From NCBI RefSeq assembly GCF_000152745.1, contig NZ_CH672428.1, positions 802,916-866,915 of the forward strand: DNA of 64,000 nucleotides. The letters are read 5' to 3'. This document shows positions 35,468 through 44,115 of this stretch, piece after piece. Position 1 is the stretch's first letter; each line of letters begins with the position of its first letter. Made by a program: the position numbers and the translations under genes. This stretch comes from Oceanicaulis sp. HTCC2633. Lineage in GTDB: Bacteria > Pseudomonadota > Alphaproteobacteria > Caulobacterales > Maricaulaceae. Below the pieces are notes generated by a model. It was not told the DNA's origin, ran no database searches, and was given only the letters and a program-made list of their open reading frames with translations.

Positions 35468-37303
35468 ATGCTCCACTCCGATTCGCCCCCCTCCCCCCAA
35501 CTCGACAAGGCTCGCGCCAAGATGGCCGAGGTATTCGGCTATCACGACTTCCGGCCCGGGCAGGGGGAAATCATCGAGAGCGTTCTGCAGGGCCGCGACG
35601 TGCTCGCCGTCATGCCGACCGGACGCGGAAAGTCGATGTGCTATCAGCTGCCTGCGCTGATGCGGGGCGGCCTCACCGTGGTCATCTCCCCGCTTATCGC
35701 CCTGATGCGCGACCAGGTGAGCGCGCTTCAGACGGCCGGGGTCAACGCCGCCGCCCTCACCTCTGCTGATGAGGCGGATGACCGCGAGGCGGCCTGGAGA
35801 GCGCTCGACGAAGGCAGTCTCCGGCTTCTCTACATGGCTCCCGAGCGGATGGCGGTTCCAGGCCTTGCCGAACGCCTGGGACGAGCGGGGCTGACCATGA
35901 TTGCGGTGGATGAAGCCCATTGCGTCTCGCAATGGGGCCATGACTTCCGCCCCGACTATCTGCGCATCTCGGACTTCGCCCGGGCCGCCGGTCGCCCGCA
36001 GATCGCCGCCTTCACGGCCACCGCCGACGCAGCGGCGCGGCGGGACATTTCTGCGCGCCTGTTCGAGCAGCCCCCTGCGGAATTCGTGTCCAGCTTTGAC
36101 CGTCCGAACCTGCATCTGGCTGTTGGCGCGCGCCGTCAGGGCAACAGCCAGGTCATCGACTTCGTCAAGGCAAGGCCCGACCGGGCAGGCATCATCTATT
36201 GCGCCAGCCGAAAGGCCTGTGACGACATGGCCGAGAAACTGCGCGCCGAGGATGTGTACGCGCTCTCCTATCACGCCGGACTGGATTCAGAGACGCGCAG
36301 CTTTCGTCAGGACGAGTTCGTCAAGGGCGACGGGGTTGTCATGTGCGCCACCATCGCCTTCGGCATGGGTGTGGACAAACCTGATGTGCGCTACGTGGTA
36401 CACGCCGCCCTGCCCAAATCCATGGAGGCCTATTACCAGGAGATCGGACGCGCCGGGCGCGATGGCGATCCGGCGGATACATTGATGCTGTGGTCGCTTG
36501 GCGATGCCGCCCTGCGGCGGCGCCAGATCAATGACAGCGACTCCGATGATGACCGCAAGCGCATGGAGATGCGGCGCCTGTCCGCACTGATCGCGTATTG
36601 CGAGGCGCCCCAGTGCCGCCGGCAAACCCTGCTTGGCTATTTCGGCGACGAGATCTCGCCCTGCGGTCATTGCGACCTGTGTGATGACCCACCTCAACTG
36701 ATCGACGGCGCGGTGCTGGCCCAGAAGGCCATGTCGGCCATCGCCCGGACCGGGCAGCGATTCGGGCTTGAGCACCTGATCAGCGTTCTGCGGGGGCTGA
36801 AGACCGACAAGGTCATGGCGCGCGGGCACGACGCCTTGCCCACCTTCGGCGTCGGAGAGGACCTGTCCAAGGAACAATGGATGAGCGTGTTCCGACAGCT
36901 CTTTGCGTCGGGCGCCATAGATCAGCCCATCGACGGCCATGGCGAATGGATCATCACCGCCAAGGGCAAGGACATCCTGTTCGCAAAACAGGGCATCCGC
37001 TTGCGGCCGCCCGAGGAGCAGCGTGGAGTGCGGTCCTCTCGGGCCCGCCCGAGCGATGCAGCAGATCAGCTGCTCTCCGAGGCGGATCGCACGATTTATA
37101 TTGCACTGCGCAAAAAGCGGCTGGAGCTCGCCAAGGAGAGCGGCAAGCCGGCCTATACTATATTTGCAGACCGCACTCTGATCGAAATGGCGGCCGAAAA
37201 ACCCCAGACTCCTGAGGCGCTATCGCGCATTTTCGGGGTCGGCGCCCGCAAACTCGAGCGATACGGCTCAGAATTTCTCTCGGTGATCAAATCTGAGATT
37301 TAG
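35468..37303 (+). CDS. recQ: ATP-dependent DNA helicase RecQ
   Basis: 611 aa 3'-5' superfamily 2 helicase for recombination and replication-fork repair. Motif 0 FGYHDFRPGQGEII; Walker A AVMPTGRGKSMCYQLPAL (second Gly is Arg, unlike the usual GGGK); DEAH box VDEAHCVSQWGHDFRPDY; AFTATAD; motif V/VI GVDKPDVRYVVHAALPKSMEAYYQEIGRAGRDG. The RQC zinc site is C-R-R-Q...ISPCGHCDLC. The HRDC domain covers the last ~80 residues. No SOS box is seen in front. The ATG at 35468 has no clear ribosome site. Confidence 0.96.
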   Translation: MLHSDSPPSPQLDKARAKMAEVFGYHDFRPGQGEIIESVLQGRDVLAVMPTGRGKSMCYQLPALMRGGLTVVISPLIALMRDQVSALQTAGVNAAALTSADEADDREAAWRALDEGSLRLLYMAPERMAVPGLAERLGRAGLTMIAVDEAHCVSQWGHDFRPDYLRISDFARAAGRPQIAAFTATADAAARRDISARLFEQPPAEFVSSFDRPNLHLAVGARRQGNSQVIDFVKARPDRAGIIYCASRKACDDMAEKLRAEDVYALSYHAGLDSETRSFRQDEFVKGDGVVMCATIAFGMGVDKPDVRYVVHAALPKSMEAYYQEIGRAGRDGDPADTLMLWSLGDAALRRRQINDSDSDDDRKRMEMRRLSALIAYCEAPQCRRQTLLGYFGDEISPCGHCDLCDDPPQLIDGAVLAQKAMSAIARTGQRFGLEHLISVLRGLKTDKVMARGHDALPTFGVGEDLSKEQWMSVFRQLFASGAIDQPIDGHGEWIITAKGKDILFAKQGIRLRPPEEQRGVRSSRARPSDAADQLLSEADRTIYIALRKKRLELAKESGKPAYTIFADRTLIEMAAEKPQTPEALSRIFGVGARKLERYGSEFLSVIKSEI

Positions 37304-37360
37304 AACCACTTTAGTGAACAATTGGAGCCAGTTTTTACGAATCATGCACGATTTTGTAGA

Positions 37361-37509
37361 TTGACCGCTCTTGCATCGAGCACCTTATCCCTCTTTGTCC
37401 GAATATTTTTCTTTTTCTTTTGCTGAACCGTCATGAAGCTGTGAGCGTTCACGGGCGGCCTCGGGGTCGTCTCTAAAACTAGAAGGCGGGCTTGACCCGC
37501 CTTTTTTTC
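37361..37509 (+). ncRNA. Candidate small RNA with its own terminator
   Basis: TTGACC (37361-37366) and TTATCC (37385-37390), spaced 18 nt, could be -35/-10 boxes; transcription from about 37396 would give a ~115-nt RNA ending at the AAGGCGGG/CCCGCCTT terminator. The alternative is that this is the recQ 3' untranslated end, 180 nt beyond the stop codon. Prediction only. Confidence 0.35.
37483..37509 (+). terminator. Rho-independent terminator in the recQ-amt gap
   Basis: AAGGCGGG (37483-37490), 5-nt loop, CCCGCCTT (37496-37503), then T7 (37502-37508). The T-run is on the plus strand only, so it acts on a plus-strand transcript. Confidence 0.88.
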
Positions 37510-37844
37510 TTCCTTCAAAATTTTCCATGTATTCATCGCGACTGTGACCTCACGGCCATAATTGTCGCTATGGGAAACAAAAATTTTCACTTTTTTGTTG
37601 CAGCGCAAAATACACTCTGCAAAGCTTTTGTTAACGAGAGACGCGGCCCGAGCCGCGCCCGCCCTTAGAGACGCACCGCCGGCCGCCGCAAACCGCGACG
37701 GAGGCAAGGATGAGACAGGATCCAGTCGGCGCTGACCGGCTTTCAGGTACGCCATCACAGCGCGTCCTTCGTCGCTTTCATTCGACCCGACTGGCCGGCT
37801 CCGGGGAGCACCCGGCCCGTCAGCGTGCGACCGAGGACAAAATC

Positions 37845-39221
37845 ATGACAGACTTTAACGGCGCGCAGTCCGTACTGCGCGCACGCGCCACGCGCCTGGG
37901 GGCTATGGCGCTTGCGGCGCTCAGCTTCACCTTTCTGGCGTCTCAACCCGCCTTCGCCGAAGTCAGCGAGGAGACGGCCTATATCTTCAATACGCTGCTG
38001 TTCCTGATCGGCGGCTTTCTGGTGATGTGGATGGCGGCCGGTTTCGCCATGCTCGAAGCCGGTTTTGTCCGCACCAAGCACGCAGCCGTCATCTGCCTGA
38101 AGAATATCGGCCTCTACGCCATCGCCGGCCTGATGTTTTTCGTCATCGGCTATAACCTCATGTATTCGGGCGTGGATGCGCATGGCGGCTTCTTTGGAAC
38201 GCCCTCCATGTGGTCCCCGTCCGAGACCGCTGCCGATGAGGTAATCGACATCACCGCCAGCGGCTACGCCAGCGCCTCTGACTGGTTCTTCCAGATGGTG
38301 TTCGTGGCGACCACCGCCTCGATTGTTTCCGGCGCTGTGGCTGAACGCGTCCGGATCGGTTCCTTCTTCATCTTCACCGCCATCCTGGCCGGCGTGATCT
38401 ATCCGATCCAGGGATCCTGGGAATGGGGCGCAGGCTGGCTTGACAGCCAGTTCGGCTTCTCTGACTTCGCAGGCTCCACCCTGGTGCACTCCACGGGCGG
38501 CTGGGCGGCGCTCGCCGGCGTCATCCTGCTGGGCGCGCGTCGGGGCCGGTTTGTCGACGGCAAACCCGTGACCATGCACGGATCCTCGCTTCCCCTGGCC
38601 ACGCTGGGCACCTTCATCCTGTGGTTTGGCTGGTTCGGCTTCAACGGCGCCTCCCAGCTCGCTCTGGGCAGCGCCGCAGACGCCACGGCCGTGTCCCAGA
38701 TCTTCGCCAATACCAACATGGCCGCTGCGTCAGGCGTCGTCGTCGCCTACATCCTCTCCATGCTGCTGGGCAAAGGCAAAGCCAATCTCGGCTCTGTCCT
38801 GAACGGCGCCCTGGCGGGCCTGGTCGCGATTACGGCGGAGCCGCTGACTCCGACCATTCTCGAAGCCGTCCTGATTGGCGCGGTCGGTTCGGTCATCGCC
38901 ACCTTCGGCGCGGTGCTGCTCGAGGCCGTGCGCCTAGATGATGTGGTCGGCGCGATCCCGGTCCACCTGATGGCCGGCATCTGGGGAACGATGGCGGTTC
39001 CTTTGACAAACTCGGATGCAAGCTTTTCCGGTCAGGCTGTCGGTGTTGTTGCAATCGGAGCCTTTGTATTTGTGACCAGCTTCGTGCTCTGGCTGGCGTT
39101 GAAAGTCACGCTCGGCATCCGCCTGAACCCTGACGAGGAAGACGTCGGCGGCGATCTGTCCGAACTCGGACACAGCGCCTATCCCGAATTCGTCCCCGAC
39201 AAAGTCAAACCGGCTGAGTAA
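37845..39221 (+). CDS. amt: Ammonium transporter
   Basis: 458 aa from the ATG at 37845 (MTDFNGAQ), with GAGGA 7 nt upstream; the earlier in-frame codons to 37710 lie in non-coding DNA. A signal-like first segment (ALAALSFTFLASQPAFA) is followed by 11 membrane helices. Amt features: NTLLFLIGGFLVMWMAAGFAMLEAGFVRTKHAAVICLKNIG, the conserved Asp/His region FAGSTLVHSTGGWAALAGVILLGARRGRF, LILWFGWFGFNGAS, and AIPVHLMAGIWGTMAVPLT for the second pore His. Usually paired with a PII gene (glnK), but none is adjacent; the TorF porin follows instead. Confidence 0.95.
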   Translation: MTDFNGAQSVLRARATRLGAMALAALSFTFLASQPAFAEVSEETAYIFNTLLFLIGGFLVMWMAAGFAMLEAGFVRTKHAAVICLKNIGLYAIAGLMFFVIGYNLMYSGVDAHGGFFGTPSMWSPSETAADEVIDITASGYASASDWFFQMVFVATTASIVSGAVAERVRIGSFFIFTAILAGVIYPIQGSWEWGAGWLDSQFGFSDFAGSTLVHSTGGWAALAGVILLGARRGRFVDGKPVTMHGSSLPLATLGTFILWFGWFGFNGASQLALGSAADATAVSQIFANTNMAAASGVVVAYILSMLLGKGKANLGSVLNGALAGLVAITAEPLTPTILEAVLIGAVGSVIATFGAVLLEAVRLDDVVGAIPVHLMAGIWGTMAVPLTNSDASFSGQAVGVVAIGAFVFVTSFVLWLALKVTLGIRLNPDEEDVGGDLSELGHSAYPEFVPDKVKPAE

Positions 39222-39227
39222 GCCCGA

Positions 39228-39262
39228 GGCGAGGCGGCGCCGCCGCCTCGCCTTCCTTTCCC
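39228..39262 (+). terminator. Hairpin after amt
   Basis: GGCGAGGCGGC (39228-39238) pairs with GCCGCCTCGCC (39242-39252), 11-bp stem, 3-nt loop, followed by TTCCTTT. Pyrimidine tail is weak, so it may only partly block transcription into the TorF gene. Confidence 0.6.
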
Positions 39263-39306
39263 GGACGCAGCCCGATCCCAATTACAACCTTCGATGGAGA
39301 ATACTC

Positions 39307-40017
39307 ATGAAAACCACTATTTCTCTCGCCAGACGTGCGCTTCCGGCCCTGCTTCTGGGCGGCGCCTGCCTGACCCCGCTCACAGGCGCGGCCAGCGCCC
39401 AGGAAGTCTCGGCCAATGTCGCCATGACCACCGACTATCGCTTCCGCGGGGCTTCGCTCAGTGATGAGGCCATCGCCATCCAGGGCGGTTTCGATCTGGC
39501 CCTGGACACCGGTTTCTATATCGGCGCCTGGGGCTCCAGCATCGAACCCGTCGGCAATTCGGAGATGGAGCTTGATCTCTATGCCGGCTATGGCGGAACC
39601 GTCGGAGCGCTCAGCTATGATGTGGGCGTGCTGGGGTATTTCTACCCGGGCGGCGAGGATGTCGCCTATGGCGAGGTTTATGGCAGCCTGACAGGCACGA
39701 TCGGCCTCTTTGAAACCACAGGCACCATCGCCTACGCCCCCGAGCAGGACAATCTCGGCGATGATGACAATCTCTATCTCAATCTCTCCGGCTCCGCGCC
39801 GATCGGGGATTCCGGCCTGAGCCTGTCGCTGGGCGTCGGGTATGAGACCGGCGCGTTCGGCGATCTCGACGGGGACGGCGATGACAAGATCGACTGGACC
39901 CTCGGCATTGGCGGATCGGCCTATGGCGTGGACTGGACGCTGGCCTATGTGGACACCAGCGAGGACACCGATGGTTCGGACGCCACGGCGGTCTTCACCA
40001 TCGCCAAGGAATTCTAG
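39307..40017 (+). CDS. TorF-family putative porin
   Basis: 236 aa; signal peptide ends ...GAASAQ. The start of the mature chain, VSANVAMTTDYRFRGASLSDEAIAIQGGFDLALDTGFYIGAWGSS, is the TorF/Gcw_chp signature. Regular amphipathic strands follow and the chain ends in Phe as expected of a BAM substrate. A DGDGDD loop could bind cations. Function of the family is not settled; several members lie next to ammonium transporters, as here (75-90 nt downstream of amt), so a role in nitrogen uptake across the outer membrane is a fair inference. Confidence 0.85.
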   Translation: MKTTISLARRALPALLLGGACLTPLTGAASAQEVSANVAMTTDYRFRGASLSDEAIAIQGGFDLALDTGFYIGAWGSSIEPVGNSEMELDLYAGYGGTVGALSYDVGVLGYFYPGGEDVAYGEVYGSLTGTIGLFETTGTIAYAPEQDNLGDDDNLYLNLSGSAPIGDSGLSLSLGVGYETGAFGDLDGDGDDKIDWTLGIGGSAYGVDWTLAYVDTSEDTDGSDATAVFTIAKEF

Positions 40018-40035
40018 CCCTAATCGCCACCTGAT

Positions 40036-40078
40036 GCGGCCTGAAGCGGTGATTCCGTTTCAGGCCGCCCGTGTTTTC
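40036..40078 (+). terminator. Terminator of the TorF-family gene
   Basis: GCGGCCTGAAGCGG (40036-40049) pairs with CCGTTTCAGGCCGC (40055-40068) with one G-T pair and a 5-nt loop; a TTTT run follows at 40074-40077. Confidence 0.75.
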
Positions 40079-40100
40079 CTCTTTCGCCAGAGCCTCTGCC

Positions 40101-40409
40101 ATGCGCCCCGTCTTCCGTCTGCCCCATGACGTCACGCTGACAGCTGCAAGCGATATGGATCTTCGCCTGTTTGTCGCCCGTCAGAAATACAATGTGCGCG
40201 CCAAGCGCCTGGCCGAGAAGGAGTTGCGACGACGCATGATGGCGCCGATCGCGACGTCAGCGCCTCGGCCAGCTGGGGAGACCGCCCCGATCCAGAGCCG
40301 CAAGACGGACCGCCCCAAGGGCAGCCTGGCGGACATCGCCTGGCTCGGCGTCATGCTGGGCGCCGGCGCCCTGGCCCTTCACGTGATCGGCTGGTGGGCC
40401 AGGCTTTGA
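40101..40409 (+). CDS. Small hypothetical protein with C-terminal membrane helix
   Basis: 102 aa from ATG 40101 (MRPVFRLPHDV). Basic N-terminal part (RQKYNVRAKRLAEKELRRRMM), then a Pro/Thr-rich linker and one C-terminal membrane helix (DIAWLGVMLGAGALALHVIGWW). It would be a tail-anchored inner-membrane protein. Not recognised; no good ribosome site; no neighbour that suggests a role. Confidence 0.5.
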   Translation: MRPVFRLPHDVTLTAASDMDLRLFVARQKYNVRAKRLAEKELRRRMMAPIATSAPRPAGETAPIQSRKTDRPKGSLADIAWLGVMLGAGALALHVIGWWARL

Positions 40410-40419
40410 ACGATCAGAG

Positions 40420-42570
40420 CTAGGACGCCCGGATCTGGGCCAGGAACTGATCGACCTGGGCGCGCAGGGTTTCGGCCTGCACGGTCAGCTCACTCGAAGC
40501 GGTGTTCACCTGCGCCGCGGCGGATGACGATTCTGTCGCCGCCATGACGACCCCGTCGATATTCTCCGAGACATTGCGCGTATTGTCCGCAGCGCCCGAC
40601 GCGCTCCGGGCGATTTCAGAGGTGGCCGCCGCCTGCTCTTCCACCGCCGCGGCGATCTCCTGCGCCGTCGCGCTCAGCGCCCCGATTACATCCGCGACGC
40701 TCTGGATTGCAGCGGAGGATTCCCCGGTCGCAGACTGAATCTGGGAAATCTGGGCCGCAATGTCCTTGGTCGCCGAAGCGGTCTGTGAGGCCAGCTCCTT
40801 GACTTCCTGGGCCACGATGGCGAAGCCCTTGCCCGCTTCTCCGGCCCGCGCCGCCTCGATGGTGGCGTTCAGGGCCAGCAGATTGGTCTGTTCGGCGATG
40901 GAATTGATCAGGTCAACCACTTCCCCGATCCGGCTGGCCGCCTCCGTCAGATGGCTGACCTTCTCAACCGTACCGGCCGCTTCGCCCATCACATGGCGCG
41001 CCTGATCCGCCGTCATCTGCGCGCGCGATCTCATATTGGCGATGGAGGAAGACATTTCCTCCGCCGCACTGGCGACATTCTGGACATTGTTCGTGGTCTC
41101 GCTCGCAGCGGAAGACACCACCTTGGTCTGCACCGACGTCTCCTCAGCGGCGGCCGACAGGCTCTGAGAGGCCGCACTCAGCTCGGTCGCCGCGGAACTG
41201 ACAATGGTCACAACCCCGCCGACCTGCTGTTCAAAGGCGTCCGCCAGGCGTGTGCGCTCTGATTTGCGCACCGTCTTGGCCTCTTCCTCCATGTCTCTCT
41301 GGCGTTGTTCCAGCTCGCGCTGACGGATCGAGCTCCGACGGAAGCCGTCGAGTGCTTTTGACAGGGCGCCGATCTCGTTGGTCGCCTCCTGATAGGGCAC
41401 CTGCAGCGCCAGTTCACCGCCCGAGATCCGATCCGTAATCCTTGCTAGCTGGGAGATGGGCTGCGCCAGCTTGCGCGCCAAGAAGAAACTCAGGGCTGAC
41501 ACGATCAAGGTCACAACAATGGCCGTGATGATGATGCGCCAGGTCAGCGCCCGCGCCACGGCGAAGGTTTCGTGGGTGGATTGGGTCACCACGACGCCGA
41601 AATGCACGCCGAGAAATTCGAAATGATCCCCGATGGCCATGGCGTGCACGCCCCGCCAGTCATCGGCTTCGATCACATGGCCCTCGCCAGCCGCGTGGAA
41701 CGTCATGTCCACAATGTCCGCGGGCAGCTCGATGCTCAGGCGGGCCTCGCCATTATTGAAGCGCGGCTGAGTGCGCAGAATTCCATCCTCACCAATCAGA
41801 TAGGCGTCCCCGGTCTCTCCCAGACCGACCGTCTCGGCCATCAGACGGTCCAGTTCACGGGTCGGCATCTTGACGACGATGGCGCCCAGCCGGTTGCCGT
41901 CATGGTCGAACACGGGCGAGCCCATGAAACTTGAGGGCAGCCCTCCGCCCGGGGCATAGGCGGCATAGTCCGATAGCGCAGTCGCACTCTGATCAATGGA
42001 GAGCGACTGCTGCATCACGCGCGACAGATGCGTGTCCCGGTAGGGGCCGGTGAGCAGGTTCGTTCCGAAATCATCCTTCTTTTCCGTGCTGTAAAGAAGA
42101 TTGCCCTGCATATCAAAGAGATAGATGTCGGCGTATTCGCGCTGATCATGATAGTCGCGGAACCAGGGGTGCAGATCCTCATGTACGGCGGAATACATTG
42201 AGCCGTCCCCGGCATCGACCAGATTGATGCGCTCCGCCCCCTCATAGGGGTTCTCCTCGCGATACAGGCGCCGAATTTCCGCGCCTTCCGCCCCGGGCAT
42301 CTGCATCCACGCCTCGTGAAAACGCTCGATCGCATGGATCACGGCCGTGCTGTGCGCGAGCAGGTGCACATCATCCTCGACATATTCGAGATAGTTCCGG
42401 ATCGAGGTGAGACGGGATCGCTCGACCGCCTCCAGTCGGGAAATCGCGGAATGGCGCTCCGCCTCCCGGCTTTCAAGGACGGCAGCGCTCCCAAGGACTC
42501 CGCCCAGCACAAGACACCCGCCCAGGCTGATCAGGCCGAACAGGTGGGCGACTGGCATTTTGTGAAACAT
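40420..42570 (-). CDS. Methyl-accepting chemotaxis protein
   Basis: 716 aa transmembrane receptor. TM1 near the N-terminus ([24 protein letters not shown]), a ~310-residue periplasmic sensor of the Cache type ([64 protein letters not shown]), TM2 ([20 protein letters not shown]), HAMP ([27 protein letters not shown]), then the signalling domain with the hairpin tip [37 protein letters not shown]. No C-terminal NWETF-type tether. Start ATG has GAGGGTGAATC. No che genes adjacent. Confidence 0.96.
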   Translation of the reverse strand: MFHKMPVAHLFGLISLGGCLVLGGVLGSAAVLESREAERHSAISRLEAVERSRLTSIRNYLEYVEDDVHLLAHSTAVIHAIERFHEAWMQMPGAEGAEIRRLYREENPYEGAERINLVDAGDGSMYSAVHEDLHPWFRDYHDQREYADIYLFDMQGNLLYSTEKKDDFGTNLLTGPYRDTHLSRVMQQSLSIDQSATALSDYAAYAPGGGLPSSFMGSPVFDHDGNRLGAIVVKMPTRELDRLMAETVGLGETGDAYLIGEDGILRTQPRFNNGEARLSIELPADIVDMTFHAAGEGHVIEADDWRGVHAMAIGDHFEFLGVHFGVVVTQSTHETFAVARALTWRIIITAIVVTLIVSALSFFLARKLAQPISQLARITDRISGGELALQVPYQEATNEIGALSKALDGFRRSSIRQRELEQRQRDMEEEAKTVRKSERTRLADAFEQQVGGVVTIVSSAATELSAASQSLSAAAEETSVQTKVVSSAASETTNNVQNVASAAEEMSSSIANMRSRAQMTADQARHVMGEAAGTVEKVSHLTEAASRIGEVVDLINSIAEQTNLLALNATIEAARAGEAGKGFAIVAQEVKELASQTASATKDIAAQISQIQSATGESSAAIQSVADVIGALSATAQEIAAAVEEQAAATSEIARSASGAADNTRNVSENIDGVVMAATESSSAAAQVNTASSELTVQAETLRAQVDQFLAQIRAS

Positions 42571-42697
42571 GATTCACCCTCAAGGCTTTCAATCGAGGGT
42601 GCTGATAAAGTTGTGATGAAAGTCTAAATCACCTGCAGCGTGAATTTTCTGATAACCATGATTTCAAGGACTTGCTCGATTGCCTCCTGCCAACTCT

Positions 42698-43159
42698 CTA
42701 GTCGGCGGCCGAGGTATGGTCGTGAACGACGCGCCAGCCCTCCTCCTGCTTGCGCAGGATCAGTGTGAACAGCCCCGTCGGTTCATCACTCTCGCGGTAC
42801 AGCGTCCAGCGTCCGAACACATAGGCCGCGTCATCAGACAGCTGGGTGACATCCAGATCGGTGAAGGCCAGCCAGCCCATGGCTTCGGGGGTGTCGTAGC
42901 GCGTCAGATATCGCTCCAGCGTCGCGCTCCAGCCCGAGGTGACAGACCCGCCGGAGGCGAACCGCAAATCCTCGCTCCGCCAATAGCCGGCCATGAAGCC
43001 GGGAATGTCGCCCTCATTCCAGGCGTTTTGCTGGGCGCTCAACACCGCGCAGATCGCCTCCACTTCAGCGCCGACGCCTGTGCAGGTCGACTCCTGAGGC
43101 TGCCCTTGAATGAGAAATACCGCCGCCAAAGCACTGACAATCATGATGTGAAGCCCCAT
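42698..43159 (-). CDS. Exported NTF2-like (SnoaL/DUF4440) protein
   Basis: 153 aa from the ATG at 43159; GTG at 43180 is the upstream alternative. A short signal peptide (IMIVSALAAVFLIQGQPQ) then an NTF2-like cone: AICAVLSAQQNAWNEGDIPGFMAGYWRSEDLRFASGGSVTSGWSATLERYLTRYDTPEAMG, then strands FTDLDVTQLSDDAAYVFGRWTLYR and GLFTLILRKQEEGWRVVHDHTS, the typical DUF4440 ending. Fold clear, substrate or partner unknown. Confidence 0.8.
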   Translation of the reverse strand: MGLHIMIVSALAAVFLIQGQPQESTCTGVGAEVEAICAVLSAQQNAWNEGDIPGFMAGYWRSEDLRFASGGSVTSGWSATLERYLTRYDTPEAMGWLAFTDLDVTQLSDDAAYVFGRWTLYRESDEPTGLFTLILRKQEEGWRVVHDHTSAAD

Positions 43160-43307
43160 CTGTTCTCTGAAGACAGACACAGTGAAGCGCGCCCCGAGCT
43201 CAGGTCAACGTTTCAAGCAATCATGAGGACAAGTGAAGACGAGGATTGATCCCGCCATGCGGGAAACACCACTGTCCGCCAGTCACTGAATTTTCAGGGG
43301 GAGGAAG

Positions 43308-43383
43308 TGGTGAGCCGACAGGGATTCGAACCCTGGACCTACTGATTAAAAGTCAGTTGCTCTACCAGCTGAGCTATCGGCTC
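43308..43383 (-). tRNA. tRNA-Lys (anticodon TTT)
   Basis: 76-nt cloverleaf, acceptor GAGCCGA/TCGGCTC, discriminator A, CCA encoded (43308-43310 complement), anticodon loop CTTTTAA with TTT, T arm CAGGGTTCGAATCCCTG. Reads AAA/AAG. Confidence 0.97.
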
Positions 43384-43491
43384 TCCGTCTCGAGAGGCGC
43401 GGAACCTATAGCCGGTTCCGAAAGTGGTCAACCCGGCTATATGCGGGAAATCACCTCTTTTGCAGTTGCGTGATCGTGATAGGACAAAACC

Positions 43492-44115
43492 ATGAAGAGC
43501 CTCTTTCTCAAAGCACAGATCAGCGCCTTTGCCGCCCTTGTCCTGACAGCCTGCTCGAGCCTGCCAGACCTGCCGCGGACCCCGCTGGGTCGGACCGAAT
43601 CCGTTGCGTCCGACACGGTCGGCCTGCCGCGCGCGCGCCCGGGTCAGATCGTCATTGATGATGGCGATGAAACCGTGCCCACCCCGTATGGCGGCTCCGG
43701 GGCTGAACGGACCTGCCAGACCGTCGCGCGGGATATTGCACGTTTGACCAGTCTTCTGGGCCCGGATGTGGAGGCGCCGGGACCTGAGCCGGTCTCTGAA
43801 GGAATGGATGAAGAGGAAGGCGTGATCGACCGCTCGACGCGCTTCGCCAGCTCCATCGCGGAGGATGCGCCCGAGCTCGCCGCCGACACGGCGCGGGACA
43901 CCATTGTGGGGCTGAACCCCACCCGTCCGGTTGTGCGCTTTCTGGGCCGGGCCAGCGAAATCGAAGCCGCGGCGGCGCAAGAGCGTGAACTGGCGCAGAA
44001 ACGCCGCGCCTGGCTGCGCGGCGCCTTTGATGTCCAGGCTTGTGAACGCGAGACCCTGATCGAGGCGCTCGCCGCCTATAATCTGCTCAGCACTGAGCAG
44101 GAAGGGCTCGACTAG
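43492..44115 (+). CDS. Lipoprotein of unknown function
   Basis: 207 aa; signal with lipobox LTAC ([15 protein letters not shown]), so the Cys near residue 21 should be acylated. The mature chain starts with a Pro/Arg-rich linker, then a Glu/Asp-rich part ([15 protein letters not shown]) and a helical C-terminus with two Cys ([33 protein letters not shown]). Not recognised. It converges on tgt with a 4-nt overlap. Confidence 0.72.
   Translation: MKSLFLKAQISAFAALVLTACSSLPDLPRTPLGRTESVASDTVGLPRARPGQIVIDDGDETVPTPYGGSGAERTCQTVARDIARLTSLLGPDVEAPGPEPVSEGMDEEEGVIDRSTRFASSIAEDAPELAADTARDTIVGLNPTRPVVRFLGRASEIEAAAAQERELAQKRRAWLRGAFDVQACERETLIEALAAYNLLSTEQEGLD

Larger units (their letters stand above)
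37304..37844. other. 541-nt gene-free AT-rich gap between recQ and amt
   Basis: The composition is clearly richer in A/T than the neighbouring genes. Contains a strong plus-strand terminator (37483-37509) with no gene directly before it, a possible promoter in front of it (TTGACC at 37361, TTATCC at 37385), and an inverted repeat TTGCAG-N13-CTGCAA (37598-37622) nearer to amt. No convincing protein-coding frame; a 138-codon minus frame is made of repeated-base and non-biased codons. Confidence 0.75.

Noticed and set aside
37560-37640. Sigma-54 promoter before amt
   Set aside because: A TTGCA is present but no GG at the needed -24 distance.
37342-37758. 138-codon minus-strand frame in the recQ-amt gap
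   Set aside because: Lysine runs come from the terminator T-tracts; codon use is unlike other genes and no ribosome site is seen.
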